Shown: positions 1 through 10,309 of the stretch, piece after piece | Layout of the letters: every line of letters begins with the position of its first letter | Position numbering within the stretch: position 1 is the first letter of the stretch | DNA from: Cervus elaphus | Lineage: Eukaryota; Chordata; Mammalia; Artiodactyla; Cervidae | Assembly (NCBI RefSeq): GCF_910594005.1 | Contig: NC_057823.1 | Span: forward strand, 65,222,015 to 65,286,014 | DNA: 64,000 bases | Direction of reading: 5' to 3' | Position numbers and translations under genes: made by a program | Notes under the pieces: generated by a model | Told to the model about the DNA's origin: nothing | Seen by the model: only the letters and a program-made list of their open reading frames with translations | Databases searched by the model: none

Positions 1-987
1 TCAGAAAGCAGCCCCCACAGCACCGAGCATTTATCATCTCCTTCCTCAGCAAGTAAGAGCCAAGAAAAACCTAAAGACATGTTATTCTCCATTTGAAGGA
101 GCAGCAGGGACAGCACAGTGTTTCCACAGGAGGGAGCAATTAAACAGAATGAGTAGCACAATGACATTTCCAAAGTCAGATGGAAGATTTGGAGAGCCTC
201 CATCATCAGTCAGTAAGTAGACAGTGATTTAGGCAGAGGCTGGGATTCCCAACTAAGACAAGATAGTTATTGTGTGGCCAAGGGATAGGGACAGGAACTA
301 GGGACAGTGCTATTTTCTCTGACTGATCATTCCTTACTGCAGCCCCTGGATGATCCATATATACCCGTGGTAGCAAAGGGCAGAGTACCAGTGTGGGTCA
401 CATCTTTTGGTCCTTTCAATCCAAGAGTTAAAGTGGTCAATAAATGTGTGACATTACAGCCAGCTGTCATAGAAGGAGTCCAGGAATCAGAGACAGATCT
501 CTTTGGCTAGAACTCAAAATATACTACTTACTTAATCGAAGTTCAGAGTTCTTAAACTGCCAACTTCGGGGTCAAAAGTAGCTTGAGGGCATAAGTTGCT
601 TAGGTTACACACATACAACTTTTTTTTTTTTCAAGTTTGCTTTGGGTGCTAAAATTTAAACACTGGGAAATTTCACATATTAATCTAGTGTTCCAGCTTC
701 TCTTGGCAGAAGTTGTGTGGCCCTTAGTACACCTAGCTTCCAAGTCCTCTGTCTATGGTGCTGATTATTTATTACTGTTTTCCAACAATAAATAAGAGTT
801 ATCTGCATTTATTATGCTTTCAAGGGACTTTTTTCCCCTTCGTGTTTGAGACATGTCCTCTATCCTTTTATTTTGAATACACTGCTAGAAAATGAAAGAC
901 CAAAAGAGCTGCATTTTTTCACACCTTACTTTATTACATCATCTGTTTGGTCCCTTTATAGGCATTAGAGTTTGTGTCCCCCTGTGG
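1..987. other. Intergenic sequence, no gene seen
   Basis: AT-rich sequence with short A/T runs. No reading frame resembles a protein I know, and I recognise no repeat before the MIR that starts near 988. Confidence 0.6.
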
Positions 988-1218
988 TAATAGCTTACAT
1001 TATTCCACACTCTGTATGTGCCAGGAATTCTTCTGGTCCCTACATATTAACTCATTCAACAAAGTATGTAGCCACTACTCAGTACTCGCTTTATCTCCAG
1101 TTTGCAGATGAAGAAACCAAGGCACTAAGATATTAGGAAACTTAATCAAGGTCACACAGCTATTGTGACCTTGGGCTCAAACCCAGATATTCTGGCTCCA
1201 GAATTGAGTCAGAACCTC
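988..1218 (-). repeat. MIR SINE (ancient mammalian tRNA-derived SINE)
   Basis: In reverse complement the segment shows the MIR core order: a GTGACCTTGG-type block, a TTACTTAA-like block, the CCTCAGTTTCCTCATCTG-type block (seen on + as gatgaagaaaccaaggcac near 1108), then a GAGTTAAT-like block and a GTGCCTGG-like 3' part (+ strand tatgtgccagg near 1015). It is strongly diverged, as expected for an ancient MIR. Confidence 0.8.
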
Positions 1219-1318
1219 CCCCAAAATACTGCTTCTATCATAGCAATCCAATGAGAACAGAAAGAGAAACAACCATAGTGAACACTGGACATATCTCTGC
1301 CATTTAAAAGCAGCATGA

Positions 1319-1692
<374 letters not shown>

Positions 1693-1699
1693 GCAGTAT

Positions 1700-2930
1700 G
1701 GCTCATTCTTATGATAGGCCATTTAGGTACCTCACATTATTAAAAAGTTGATGGAGAGCAAGCTGTCCTTAGCACAAACATGCATGCAATAGAAGCAAGA
1801 TACAAATGATAAAGTGAATTCTCCTTGAGCTGGAAAGTTACAGCTCATTTGTCTCCTATTATTTATGCTCAATTTCACAAATTTTGTTCAATGAGCTTTT
1901 ACTGTTATCAGAGAAAATAAGTTACATTCAACAAAATATTATTGCAGCTACAGATAAGAAGAATAATTCACAATGCCTCTCCATCCTGAGTGTGCTGGAG
2001 ACTAACTGGCAAATGGAATGAATACACCTACCCACAGACCACTACAAAAGTTGGCTAGATTTCATGATTCTATTTTTCTTTAGGTAGCAAATGGTTTGGA
2101 GGAAGGTGAACTATAAATGTGACCTTTATCAGTAATAGAGAGGGCTAAGACTTAGAATCGTGGTAATGATTGTCTGAAAAAAAATCCATATGTCTCTGGG
2201 TATGTGATTACTCCTGGCCTCTTTCTCCAGCACAAATAGTTGTGACCACTCAGTCTATAGTTGAATTTAAATAAATAAATAAGCATCCTTTCTTTGGATA
2301 TTTGGGACCCAGGATCTACTGACATATCTCCTTCCAGGAAATGGTCTATTCAGAAAAAAAGCCTTGTATATCCCCTTATCAGAAGTTTGTTCAAGAACCC
2401 AGAAATGACCACACTGTTCTTTCCAATTCTATATCCTTTACTCCATCCCCTCTCCCCACAAAACTGTATGTTCTAAGCCAGAATCCTTACTGCCAAGCTT
2501 GACATCTAATTAGTGCATAATAAATATATGAAGGAGAAAAAGAGGAAAATGTTGCTTGTGCTTTGCAAAGTGAGAAAACACCTTCTCTTATGTGTCTTTG
2601 CATGTAATAAGGGTGATCATATAATTTCGGAGTGGCAACTGGAAAAGATGCTAGAGCTTTCTGGGTTCTAACAAAGCTATAATCTTAGATAATGTTTAAT
2701 TATTGAAAGTGTTTGGGAACTGACATTTTCACTGCAAATTAAATCATATCACCTTATAGGAGGTGATAAAAGAAAATATAAACCAGAACGGTCACATCTA
2801 AGATGTGGGCACACCTGATCCTGAATTGGGACAAATAAAAAAATATCATCTCTCTATGTTAAAGGCAATTCTAAAGAAAAGCAGAAAGAAACGAATTAGA
2901 AGAAATCTAGAATTATTTAGGTTGGCAAAA
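1700..2930. other. Intergenic sequence, no gene seen
   Basis: Anonymous AT-rich DNA. The short frames at 2294-2476 and 2805-3026 have no recognisable domain and low-complexity composition. A motif like one mariner terminal repeat near 2919 has no partner. Confidence 0.5.
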
Positions 2931-3019
2931 ATTTGGACATATTTCGAAGGAACAACAACAACAGAAGAAAAAACAACAGAGGGAAGAAGACTATACCTTC
3001 CACCTCTGGAGACCAGCAA

Positions 3020-3185
3020 CATTTGACAGGTTTCCTCTGTGAAGCCTTCTCAGACCACACATGTAGATTTTGCCTATCTTCTGCATTCTCACAGAGCTTC
3101 TGTAATTCTGCTATAGTATTACCTCTACTGTGTGCACTTATCTCTACCATAACCTTGTAAGCTCTATGATTTTATCATAAAATGT
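3020..3185 (+). repeat. L2 LINE 3' fragment
   Basis: The stretch tcctctgtgaagccttctcagaccac (partly at 3030-3056) corresponds to the conserved L2 3' block encoding and following the end of ORF2 (gaagccttccctgac type). A T/C-rich stretch with regularly spaced ctct follows, as in other L2 tails. Ancient and diverged. Confidence 0.6.
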
Positions 3186-3569
3186 GTATCTTCAAAAGTG
3201 ACATATGCCACAAACTGAGAGATTAAAGAAAGACTGAAGGTCTGAGTTTGTGCTTTTGAAAACTGCTGGCGTAAAGGAAATAGGAAAATTATCTGTCTAG
3301 TCCAGATGTCCAATCCCTTCTTACATGCACTTGGCAAGGTCGTGTTGGAGGGATTCACGTACAGGAAGAAGGCTACTTTAGAGGATGCTGGTCTTCTAAC
3401 TGTATCATCTCTGACAGCATCACCTCACTCTGCTAGCGAGGATTGCTGGTTTATAGTAGGCTGCTGACTACTATCCCCAAACTTGCTAACGTTACTTTCC
3501 CCCTCATGGATCAGGCTCTGGCCTCTGCTCTGCTTCACTGATGCCCCAAGTTTGTACTTCAGCACCAAC

Positions 3570-3905
3570 CAACTTAGAGATTCCTCCGCCTGGAAAGCAT
3601 GTTCCCAGGACTGGGCACATTAGGCTCCATTTTTCATTCATGTTTCAGCTTCAAAATACCATTCCTCCAGGAGAATACAACTTACCACCTTACAAAATTA
3701 GCACTGTCTTCAGTGCATGCTACCTTTTACATAACTGTTTTAACTGTCGTATATAACACTATCAGAAATTGCTTTTTTTTTTTTTTAACTCATTTATTTC
3801 CTGTTTCTCCACTGAAAGCTTCAGGAGAGTCTGCCTGTTCTGTTCCTGGCCAGTGTTCTCACTAGTGCCTGGAACACAAACAGTACTGAGTGAATATCTA
3901 TGGAA
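3570..3905 (+). repeat. L2 LINE 3' end
   Basis: Shows the L2 tail order: a tgcctggaa-type block (3588), a tcatgtttcagcttcaaa-type block (3638), a terminal agtgcctggaacacaaac block (3865), then a tgagtgaatatc end. The T-run at 3772-3786 interrupts it. Frames at 3541-3865 are fragments of this repeat, not genes. Confidence 0.65.
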
Positions 3906-3985
3906 CAGTGAGTACAAAGGAGAAGTGCTTGTTGAGCATCTACCATGTGACTAGACCTGGACAGAATGTTTTCAAATAGCATCGG

Positions 3986-4513
3986 GAGCTCTACTCAATG
4001 CTCTGTGGTGACCTTAAAGGGAAGGAAGTCCAAAAGAGAGTGGATATATGTATTTATCGCAAACTGTGGTTTCTGGAAAAGACCCTTGAGCGTCCTTTGG
4101 ACAGCAAGGAGATCAAACCAGTCGATCCTAAAGGAAATCAACCCTGAATATTCATTGGAATAACTGACGCTGAAGCTCCAATACTCTGGTCACCTGATGC
4201 CAAGAGTCAACTCATTGGAAAAGACCCTGATGCTGGGGATGATTGAAGGCAGGCAGAGAAGGGGGTGACAGAGGATGAGATGGTTGGATGGCATCACCAA
4301 CTCAGTGGACAGAAGTTTGAGCAAACTCTGAGAGATAGTGAAGGACAAGGGAAAGCTGACGTGCTGTAGTCAGGAGTTGCAGGGAATCCGACATGACTTA
4401 GTGACTGAACAGCAATAACAATATGTATACATATAGCTGGTTCACTTCACTGTACAGCAGAAACTAATGTAACACTGTAAGGCAACTATACTCCAACAAA
4501 AATTTTTAAAAGA
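3986..4513 (+). mobile_element. Older L1 3' end, split by a BovB insertion
   Basis: The left half (gagctctactcaatgctct near 3988 to gtggatatatgtat ending at 4053) and the right half (ggttcacttcactgtacagc near 4439 to ctccaacaaaaattttt near 4505) are adjacent in other older artiodactyl L1 tails. Here they are separated by BovB sequence at 4054-4420. An octamer atatgtat occurs at 4046-4053 and again at 4421-4428, fitting a target-site duplication. Confidence 0.75.
4054..4420 (+). mobile_element. BovB LINE (RTE clade) 3' fragment
   Basis: Contains diverged versions of the BovB 3' signature: gagactc-like start, catcctaaaggaaatcaaccctga (key part near 4125), gaaaagaccctgatgctggg (near 4218), gatgagatggttggatggcatcacc (near 4274) and a final gactgaac repeat unit near 4403. 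Several indels make it the most decayed BovB copy here. It lies inside an L1 tail with short flanking repeats. Confidence 0.85.
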
Positions 4514-4553
4514 ATACATTGCCTTATTGATTCTCAGTTTTGAAGGAGACATT

Positions 4554-4773
4554 TTTTTGTTTTTGTTTTTTGTGATCTGTCACTCAGTCATGTCTGACTC
4601 TTTGCTATCCCATGGACTGTAGCCTGCCAGGCACCTCTGTCCTTGGTTTTGTCCAGGAGAGAAGCTGGAGTGGGTAGCCATTTCCTTCTCCAGGGGATCT
4701 TCCTGACCCAGGGATTGAACCTGTGTCTCCTGCATTGCAGGTAGATTCTTTACTGCTCAGTCATTTGGGAGCT
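4554..4773 (-). mobile_element. Bov-tA SINE
   Basis: In reverse complement it reads as a tRNA-like head with A and B box remnants, then the BovA unit with the ggagaaggaaatggctacccactcc signature. The + strand shows tcatgtctgactcttt near 4587 and ccatttccttctccagggg near 4678, with a T-rich tail end at 4554-4571. Noncoding and transposed by LINE machinery, presumably BovB. Confidence 0.9.
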
Positions 4774-4777
4774 AATC

Positions 4778-4845
4778 TCCAATTTGCAAGTGAGGAATAA
4801 GTCTCAGAGGGGTAAAGTAATCTGTCTAAGGTTACACAGCAACTG
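4778..4845 (-). repeat. MIR SINE core fragment
   Basis: The + strand reads tttgcaagtgaggaataagtctcagaggggtaaagtaa and then aaggttacacagcaact. This is the reverse complement of the MIR central block from the CTGTGTGACC region to the CATCTGTAAA region. Short and diverged. Confidence 0.65.
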
Positions 4846-4849
4846 CTCA

Positions 4850-5420
4850 ATAAATATTTTGGAAGGAAGAAAGGTAGACAGGTAAGTGGGAACCTAGAGA
4901 GGGGCAGATCCACCCAGGAGAGCGCTCCAAAGTCCATGCTTGTTTCATTTCATCATAAAATTTTAATGTACATCAATCTCTTTTTTGACAAGGTGAACAG
5001 TGAGTTTTGTGACTCCCAGGTCTGACCTTTTAAAAGTATCTTGCTTACAGTTGGAATCAATACTTTTTGTGTCAAGCTGTCATTTTCACCACCAATCTGA
5101 CACACTATTCCCATGTAACTTTGCTTCCTTTGATGCTAGCTAAAGACTGTCATCCTCCAATTTCTAGAGGACAGAATTCAAAGCGAAGATTGATACCATT
5201 AATTCCCTACCGTAGTCGGGAATCTAACACCTCAATGTGGAGAGGACTCACACCTTCAGTTAGCATTTTTAACAATGCAAAAAGCAGCTCCCACCCTTTG
5301 GACAGTCTGACATTTGCAGACTCCTTTACATGACCATGAAGAGTCTCCTTTTCACGATCATGACCATGTCAGTCAGATGCTGTTCTTCTGTTGTGTTCCA
5401 TGTGGAATCTTAAATGACTT
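4850..5420. other. Intergenic sequence, no gene seen
   Basis: No repeat recognised. The 88-codon frame at 5067-5333 starts in mid-sequence, shows no domain or codon signature and has no splice or promoter context, so I do not call it a gene. Confidence 0.5.
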
Positions 5421-5760
5421 CACATGGTGTATAAAGTCCAGCCTTATCTGGTTGTTGCCTACTTCATCCCCGTTTCCTGCCATTCCCCCTTCTCACATCG
5501 TGTCTCAGCAATTCACATCCTACTTGTTTTCAAGTAGTGCTCCGTGATCTCTAACATCTTTCCTGTCAAAATACCCTTCACCTGCTTCTTCATCTACTCT
5601 AATTCCTCTTTATTTTTAAGATGCTTTCCCTAAATGTGGTTTTCTCCATAAAGCTTTCACGGACCATCCACATTTTCTTGGCCAACCTTGGTGTCTTCAT
5701 TGATATTTACAATGTACCTTGTAATATCTCCATAACAATTACATTGCATTTTCATGAATT
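5420..5760 (+). repeat. L2 LINE 3' region
   Basis: The order ataaagtccagcctta (5431), a C/T-rich middle, then ttcacctgcttcttcatc (5578) and aaagctttcacggaccatcc (5650) follows the L2 tail (ataaagtccaaac ... cacctcctccgtgaagccttccctgac). Diverged but collinear. The C/T-rich composition explains the long plus-strand frames here. Confidence 0.6.
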
Positions 5761-5782
5761 GTATTTGGCTTTTCTCTCTACT

Positions 5783-6021
5783 CAGAGAAGGCAATGGTGC
5801 CCCACTCCAGTACTTTTGCCTGGAAAATCCCATGGATGGAGGATCCTGGTGGGCTGCAGTCCATGGGGTCACGAAGAGTCGGACATGACTGAGTGATTTC
5901 ACTGTCACTTTTCACTTTCATGCATTGGAGAAGGAAATGGCAACCCACTCTAGTGTTCTTGCCTGGAGAATCCCAGGGATGGAGTAGCACAGAGTCGGAC
6001 ACGACTGAAGTGACTTAGCAG
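5783..6021 (+). mobile_element. Bov-A2 SINE (two BovA units)
   Basis: Two tandem BovA units, each with the aatggYRccccactcc and ttgcctgga signatures (near 5790 and 5937), joined by the cactttcatgcattgg linker near 5913 and ending in gacttagcag. Flanks carry similar T/C-rich sequence (tttctctcta at 5771 and tttctcta at 6023), consistent with a decayed target-site duplication. Confidence 0.93.
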
Positions 6022-6089
6022 TTTTTCTCTACTAGATTACAATTTGAGGCTGATTATCTGTCTTACACTAGGAGTAGCAGAAGAAAGAG

Positions 6090-6385
6090 TTCACATTTAT
6101 TCAGGGCTTACAAAGGGCTAGACGTTGTATCAGATAATTTGCATGTATTATTTTTTAATTCAGGAAACAACAGCATTACTATAGATTGAGCATATCATTT
6201 GCTCCATTGAGTACACAGTTTTAGAGGTATCTCAGATACAACTTTGAATTCTCATAAAAGTATGTAAGATGCATTATTATTTCCATTCTACAGATGAAAA
6301 ACTAAAGTCCAGAGATGTTGAATCACTCACTCAAGCCAAAGAACTAGCAAACAGCAGAACCATGATTCAAACCCAAAAGGAACAC
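6090..6385 (-). repeat. MIR SINE, probably with internal insertion
   Basis: On the + strand, acatttattcagggcttacaa (near 6092) matches the reverse complement of the MIR 3' end. From about 6280, attctacagatgaaaaactaaag matches the reverse complement of the CATCTGTAAAATG block, and a gcaaacagcagaaccatgattcaaaccca stretch follows. About 80 bp between the halves is not MIR-like. Confidence 0.55.
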
Positions 6386-6389
6386 TCAT

Positions 6390-6830
6390 TCTGTATTAGG
6401 TTATACACTCCTGAAAGTATCTATGTTTCATTTCTATCAATATCTTTTGAAGGAGTGAATTTATTCCTTTTTACTAAGCATGATATTTGATGCTGTCCAT
6501 AAGCCAATGTTATTACCTATTCAATCTCATCTATCCAGTGACTTGCTTAAAAGCCAACCTAACCATTTTATACTCCCCAAACTCACTCACTCAGTTCACT
6601 TCTGACACATGTCTCTCTTGGCTCAACCTGAAAGGTAGGCATTCTTCTTCCTTTTCTATACAAATATCCCCCCAAACACCAAGTACATTTTTTTTCTTTT
6701 AGTTTTAAGTTCATATTGTAGAACCTCAAATTGAAAAATACAGCAAACTTTTTTTAAAATTTTGAGATCACTATCTAGTCATGAATTTTGTTCCATCTTT
6801 AATATTCAATCAAGCAATAGATGATACAGG
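6390..6830. other. Intergenic sequence, no gene seen
   Basis: AT-rich, with weak L2-like character around 6490-6680 that I cannot confirm. No coding signal. Confidence 0.4.
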
Positions 6831-6965
6831 AAGGTATCAGCTGCCTAGAGTTCAGCTCCAGGGTTCAACAACCTTAATTCAAGTACTAGCCCCTTCAGTT
6901 TTGGGCTCATACTTAAATCACAGTTTCCTTTTCTATAAAATGAGGGCAGCATTATTACCTAAACT
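6830..6965 (+). repeat. MIR SINE fragment
   Basis: The order ggttcaa-like block, then cagtttccttttctataaaatgagg near 6920 and gcagcattattaccta near 6945 follows the MIR sense strand from the CCTCAGTTTCC block to the GATAATAATAG block. Confidence 0.6.
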
Positions 6966-7234
6966 AACAAGCTGTAGAACAGCTTGTAATAATTAAAACA
7001 GAGAATTCACTTCTGTCCTTAGCACAGCTGCTGCTTCATATTAAGGGCTCAAGAGATATATATTACCTCATATTATTATCTCAATAGATTAGAGGTCACC
7101 AATACTAAACTGGACTAATCACTGAGTTTACAAATGGAGAAACGGGCCAAGATGGGTAAGCTACTGATTCAGTCACACTACTCGAGAATCACATCTAAGA
7201 TGGCATGACTTCCAAATCTCAAGCAATTGTTTCA

Positions 7235-7452
7235 TGTGTGTGTACTCACTTGCTCAGTCATGTGTGACTCTTTGTGACCCCATGGACTGTAGCCTACCAG
7301 GCTTCTTTGTCCATGGAATTTTTCAGGCAGAATACTGGAGTGGGTTGCCATTTCCTTCTCCAGAGGATCTTCCTGACCCAGGGATCAAACCCCCGTCCCT
7401 TGTGTCTCTGGCATTGGCAGGTGGATTCTTCACCACTAGCACCACCTGGGAA
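7235..7452 (-). mobile_element. Bov-tA SINE
   Basis: The + strand shows tcagtcatgtgtgactctttgtgacccc (7255), actggagtgggttgccatttcc (7334) and attcttcaccactagcaccacctggg (7425). These are the complement of the BovA unit followed by the tRNA-like head. The frame at 7234-7539 runs through it and is not a gene. Confidence 0.93.
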
Positions 7453-7459
7453 GTGCAGT

Positions 7460-8385
7460 TGTTTATGAAGCTATTTCTACCCAACAAGCATGGTAGAAAC
7501 ACTTACTCAGTCTTCTATAATATTCTTCATTACTCCTAAACAAGTACACATTATATGTTTTCCAAATAATGAATTCCAGAGTTTCCAAAAGGTTTTATTT
7601 AGCTGAATCTTACCATTCAGCCCTGTTTTTCTCTGCCATGACCTTGGCTGTCTTTAACAACAGAGCTAGAGTAGCCACAGTACATTCAGAATGCAGGAAA
7701 AGGAAGGGCGAGGAAATGAGGAGAGAGAGGCCCGTTATAAACAATTCTAGAAATAGAACCACAAGGCTTGCAAATTCCAAGCATCTGGGGAAGGAATCAG
7801 ACTTGTTACAGGAAATGGCTATTTACTGAGAGATGAAGGGACTTTGTTTCCCTAATCCCAGGCTTGCTAAGCCTTATGTTTCTAGTGTCAAAGAAAATGA
7901 AAATTGGAGAGAATAAAATCATTTCTCTTTCTCAAAATTTCTCTTATCAAGAAAGACAAATTTTCCCCAGACTGCTAGACCATGGTAAACAGTTTCCTCT
8001 TTAAAATCCAAAGACACACAGCCCAATGAATACCTCGGAGTTATACAGTTTAAATGTATAACTCTTCTGCTATGGACCACCATCAACAAAATTAGGAAGG
8101 AAATGAAGTTTATCATTCCCTATCTATGACTCATCTCTGTTGTCCTCTCATCTTTTATTCATCATTTTTTCATCATTTATTCATCATTTATCAACAGGCT
8201 CTCAAAGCCACATACCACTCCATGGATGCCCAAGGCCTTTTCCAGAGGACAATCTCCCACCCAACCCAGGTTCCTAGAGTTCAACAATCACCATCTTTTC
8301 TCAACATCCTGATTCTCTTAATATGAGAGATCCTGGACAGTGGGGTCTTGTCTTATGACTCTCTCTCCTAGAAGAGCAAATGTAA
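7460..8385. other. Intergenic sequence, no gene seen
   Basis: No recognisable repeat. Contains a short degenerate direct repeat of catcattt units at 8159-8190. No frame here has a domain signature. Confidence 0.5.
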
Positions 8386-8389
8386 CATA

Positions 8390-8468
8390 TTGGGTCAGCC
8401 AAAATTTCATTTGGGTTTTTCTGTACGAAGTACCTGAAAAACCTGAATGAACTTTTTGGCCAACCCAA
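8390..8468. mobile_element. Mariner-derived palindromic MITE, 79 bp
   Basis: The left end ttgggtcagccaaaa and the inverted right end ttgggttggccaaaa form long imperfect terminal inverted repeats that run almost to the centre of the element. It is flanked on both sides by TA (8388-8389 and 8469-8470), the target dinucleotide duplicated by Tc1/mariner transposases. It matches the short mariner-type palindromes common in ruminant genomes and encodes nothing. Confidence 0.88.
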
Positions 8469-8499
8469 TACACAGTCGAAAGTCGTCTATATTTGGTAG

Positions 8500-9208
8500 G
8501 TTTAAGTTGGCTTAAAGCTCAACATTCAGAAAACTAAAATCATGGCATCTGGTCCCATCACTTCATGGGAAATAGATGGGGAGACAGTGGAAACAGTGTC
8601 AGACTTTATTTTTCTGGGCTCCAAAATCACTACAGATGGTGATTGCAGCCATGAAATTAAAAGACACTTACTCCTTGGAAGGAAAGTTATGACCAACCTA
8701 GATAGCATATTAAAAAGCAGAGACATTACTTTGCCAACAAAGGTCTGTCTAGTCAAGGCTATGGTTTTTCCAGTGGTCATGTATGGATGTGAGAGTTGGA
8801 CTGTGAAGAAAACTGAGTGCCAAAAAACTGATGTTTTTGAACTGTGGTGCTGGAGAAGACTCTTGAGAGTCCCTTGGGCTGCAAGGAGATCCAGCCACTC
8901 CATCCTAAAGGAGATCAGTCCCGGGTGTTCATTGGAAGGACTGATGCTGAATCTGAAACTCCAATACTTTGGCCACCTCATGCGAAGAGTTGACTCATTG
9001 GAAAAGACCCTGATGCTGGGAGGGATTGGGGGCAGGAGGAGAAGGGGACAACAGAGGATGAGATGACTGGATGGCATCACCGACTCAATAGACATGAGTT
9101 TGAGTAAACTCTGGGAGTTGGTGATGGACAGGGAGGCCTGGCGTGCTGTGATTCATGGGGTCGCAAAGAGTCAGACACAACTGAGCGACTGAACTGAACT
9201 GAACTGAG
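8500..9208 (+). mobile_element. BovB LINE (RTE clade), 5'-truncated 3' end
   Basis: The longest and cleanest BovB copy in the window. It begins upstream of the conserved aagctcaacattcagaaaac block (8516) and ends in the typical (gaact) repeats at 9188-9208. BovB is the RTE-clade retrotransposon thought to have entered ruminants horizontally and to mobilise Bov SINEs. This copy lacks the endonuclease and the catalytic core of the reverse transcriptase, so it cannot move itself. Confidence 0.95.
8542..9066 (+). pseudogene. BovB RTE protein, C-terminal fragment
   Basis: A 174-codon open frame corresponding to the C-terminal end of the BovB polyprotein, downstream of the reverse transcriptase active site. 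Recognisable stretches are FIFLGSKIT (residues 22-30), VFPVVMYGCESWTVKK (75-90), ELWCWRRLLRVPW (99-111), HLMRRVDSLEKTLMLGGIGG (145-164) and a basic GRRRRG tail. The frame ends at TGA 9064-9066, where the copies at 22.1 kb and 47.6 kb have TGG (tryptophan), so a single base change probably created the stop. The frame would otherwise continue to near 9190. The start is only the first ATG in a truncated element. Not functional. Confidence 0.9.
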
Positions 9209-9209
9209 A

Positions 9210-9480
9210 TGGGTAGAAAAATGAAGAAATTCATTAAATGTAAGAATGAAAGAAGCTACACAAAATAACTTATAGATAATATAGTAGCTAGCTCCCTGGT
9301 CCTTTCATTTTAGTAGGATATTATTTTTTTTTCCCAAATGCAGTATTTCTATAGAAGATATGTGAGATAAATGCCTTTTTCATATCCTTCAACACCTATG
9401 GACAGCCACATACTACATACATTTAGTAAGATCTGGATGTGTGATATCTAAGTATCTTCTAATATGCGAAGATGAAAGTT
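9210..9480. other. Intergenic sequence, no feature seen
   Basis: Short AT-rich spacer between the BovB copy and the inverted L1. Nothing recognised. Confidence 0.5.
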
Positions 9481-9494
9481 AAGGGTAGGGTTTT

Positions 9495-10309
9495 GTTTTG
9501 CTTTATTTTTTATTTATTTTTAACTGGAGGATAATTGCTTTACAATATTGTGTTAGTTTCTGCCATGTATCAACATGAATCAGCCATAGGCATACATATA
9601 TACCCTTACATACATATGTCCCCTTATATCCATACGTCCTCCATACATACATATGTCCTCCCTCCACCTCCCACTGCATTCCACTCCTCTAGGTTGTCAC
9701 AGAGCACCAGGTTTGAGCTCCCTGCATCATATAGAAAATTTCCACTGGCTATCTATTTTGCATATGGTGATGTATATGTTTCAGTGTTACTCTTTCAATT
9801 AGTCCCTCCCTTCTCCTTCTCCAACTGTGACCACAATTCTGTTCTCTATGCCTGCATCTTAGAAGACCTAAACAGACTTTTCTCCAAAGAAGACATATAG
9901 ATGACTAATAACACATGAAAAGATGCTCAACATTGCTCATTATTAGAGAAATGCACATCAAAAATACAATGAGGTATCACCAGTCAGAATGGCCATTATC
10001 AAAAAAATCTGCAAACAATAAATGCTGGAGAGGGTATGGAGAAAAGGAAACCCTCTTGCACTGTTGATGGGAATGTAACCTGGTATAGTCACTATGGAGA
10101 ACAGTATGGAGATTCCTTTAAAAACTAGGGATAAAACTACCATATGACCCAACAATCCCACCACTGGGCATATACCCTGAGAAAACCATAACTGAAAAAG
10201 ACACATGTACCCCAGTGTTCACTGAAGCACTATTTACAATAGCTAGGACATGGAAGCAACATAGATGTCTATCGACAGATGAATGAATGAAGTTGTGTTC
10301 ATTTGCAAG
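9495..10309 (-). mobile_element. L1 with 5' inversion (twin-priming structure)
   Basis: From 9505 to about 9860 the sequence is antisense L1 3' UTR (tttacaatattgtgttag at 9540, ctcccactgcattccactcc near 9668), starting beside a T-rich stretch. From about 9866 to 10300 it is sense L1 ORF2 (agacttttctccaaagaag at 9872, tgctggagagggtatgg at 10023, catatgacccaac at 10141). Head-to-head halves of one element are the hallmark of twin priming. About 200 bp of the L1 between the halves is missing at the junction. Possible decayed target duplication: gttaagggtagggtttt at 9478 against gttaggggtttt at 10310. Confidence 0.85.

Noticed and set aside
2917..2945. Mariner element suggested by ttaggttggcaaaaattt
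   Set aside because: Only one terminal-repeat-like motif; no inverted partner or paired TA duplication found.
8526..9095. A 189-codon minus-strand frame as a gene
   Set aside because: It lies exactly antisense to the BovB RTE protein frame and has counterparts in the other BovB copies; treated as a by-product and noted only as a curiosity.
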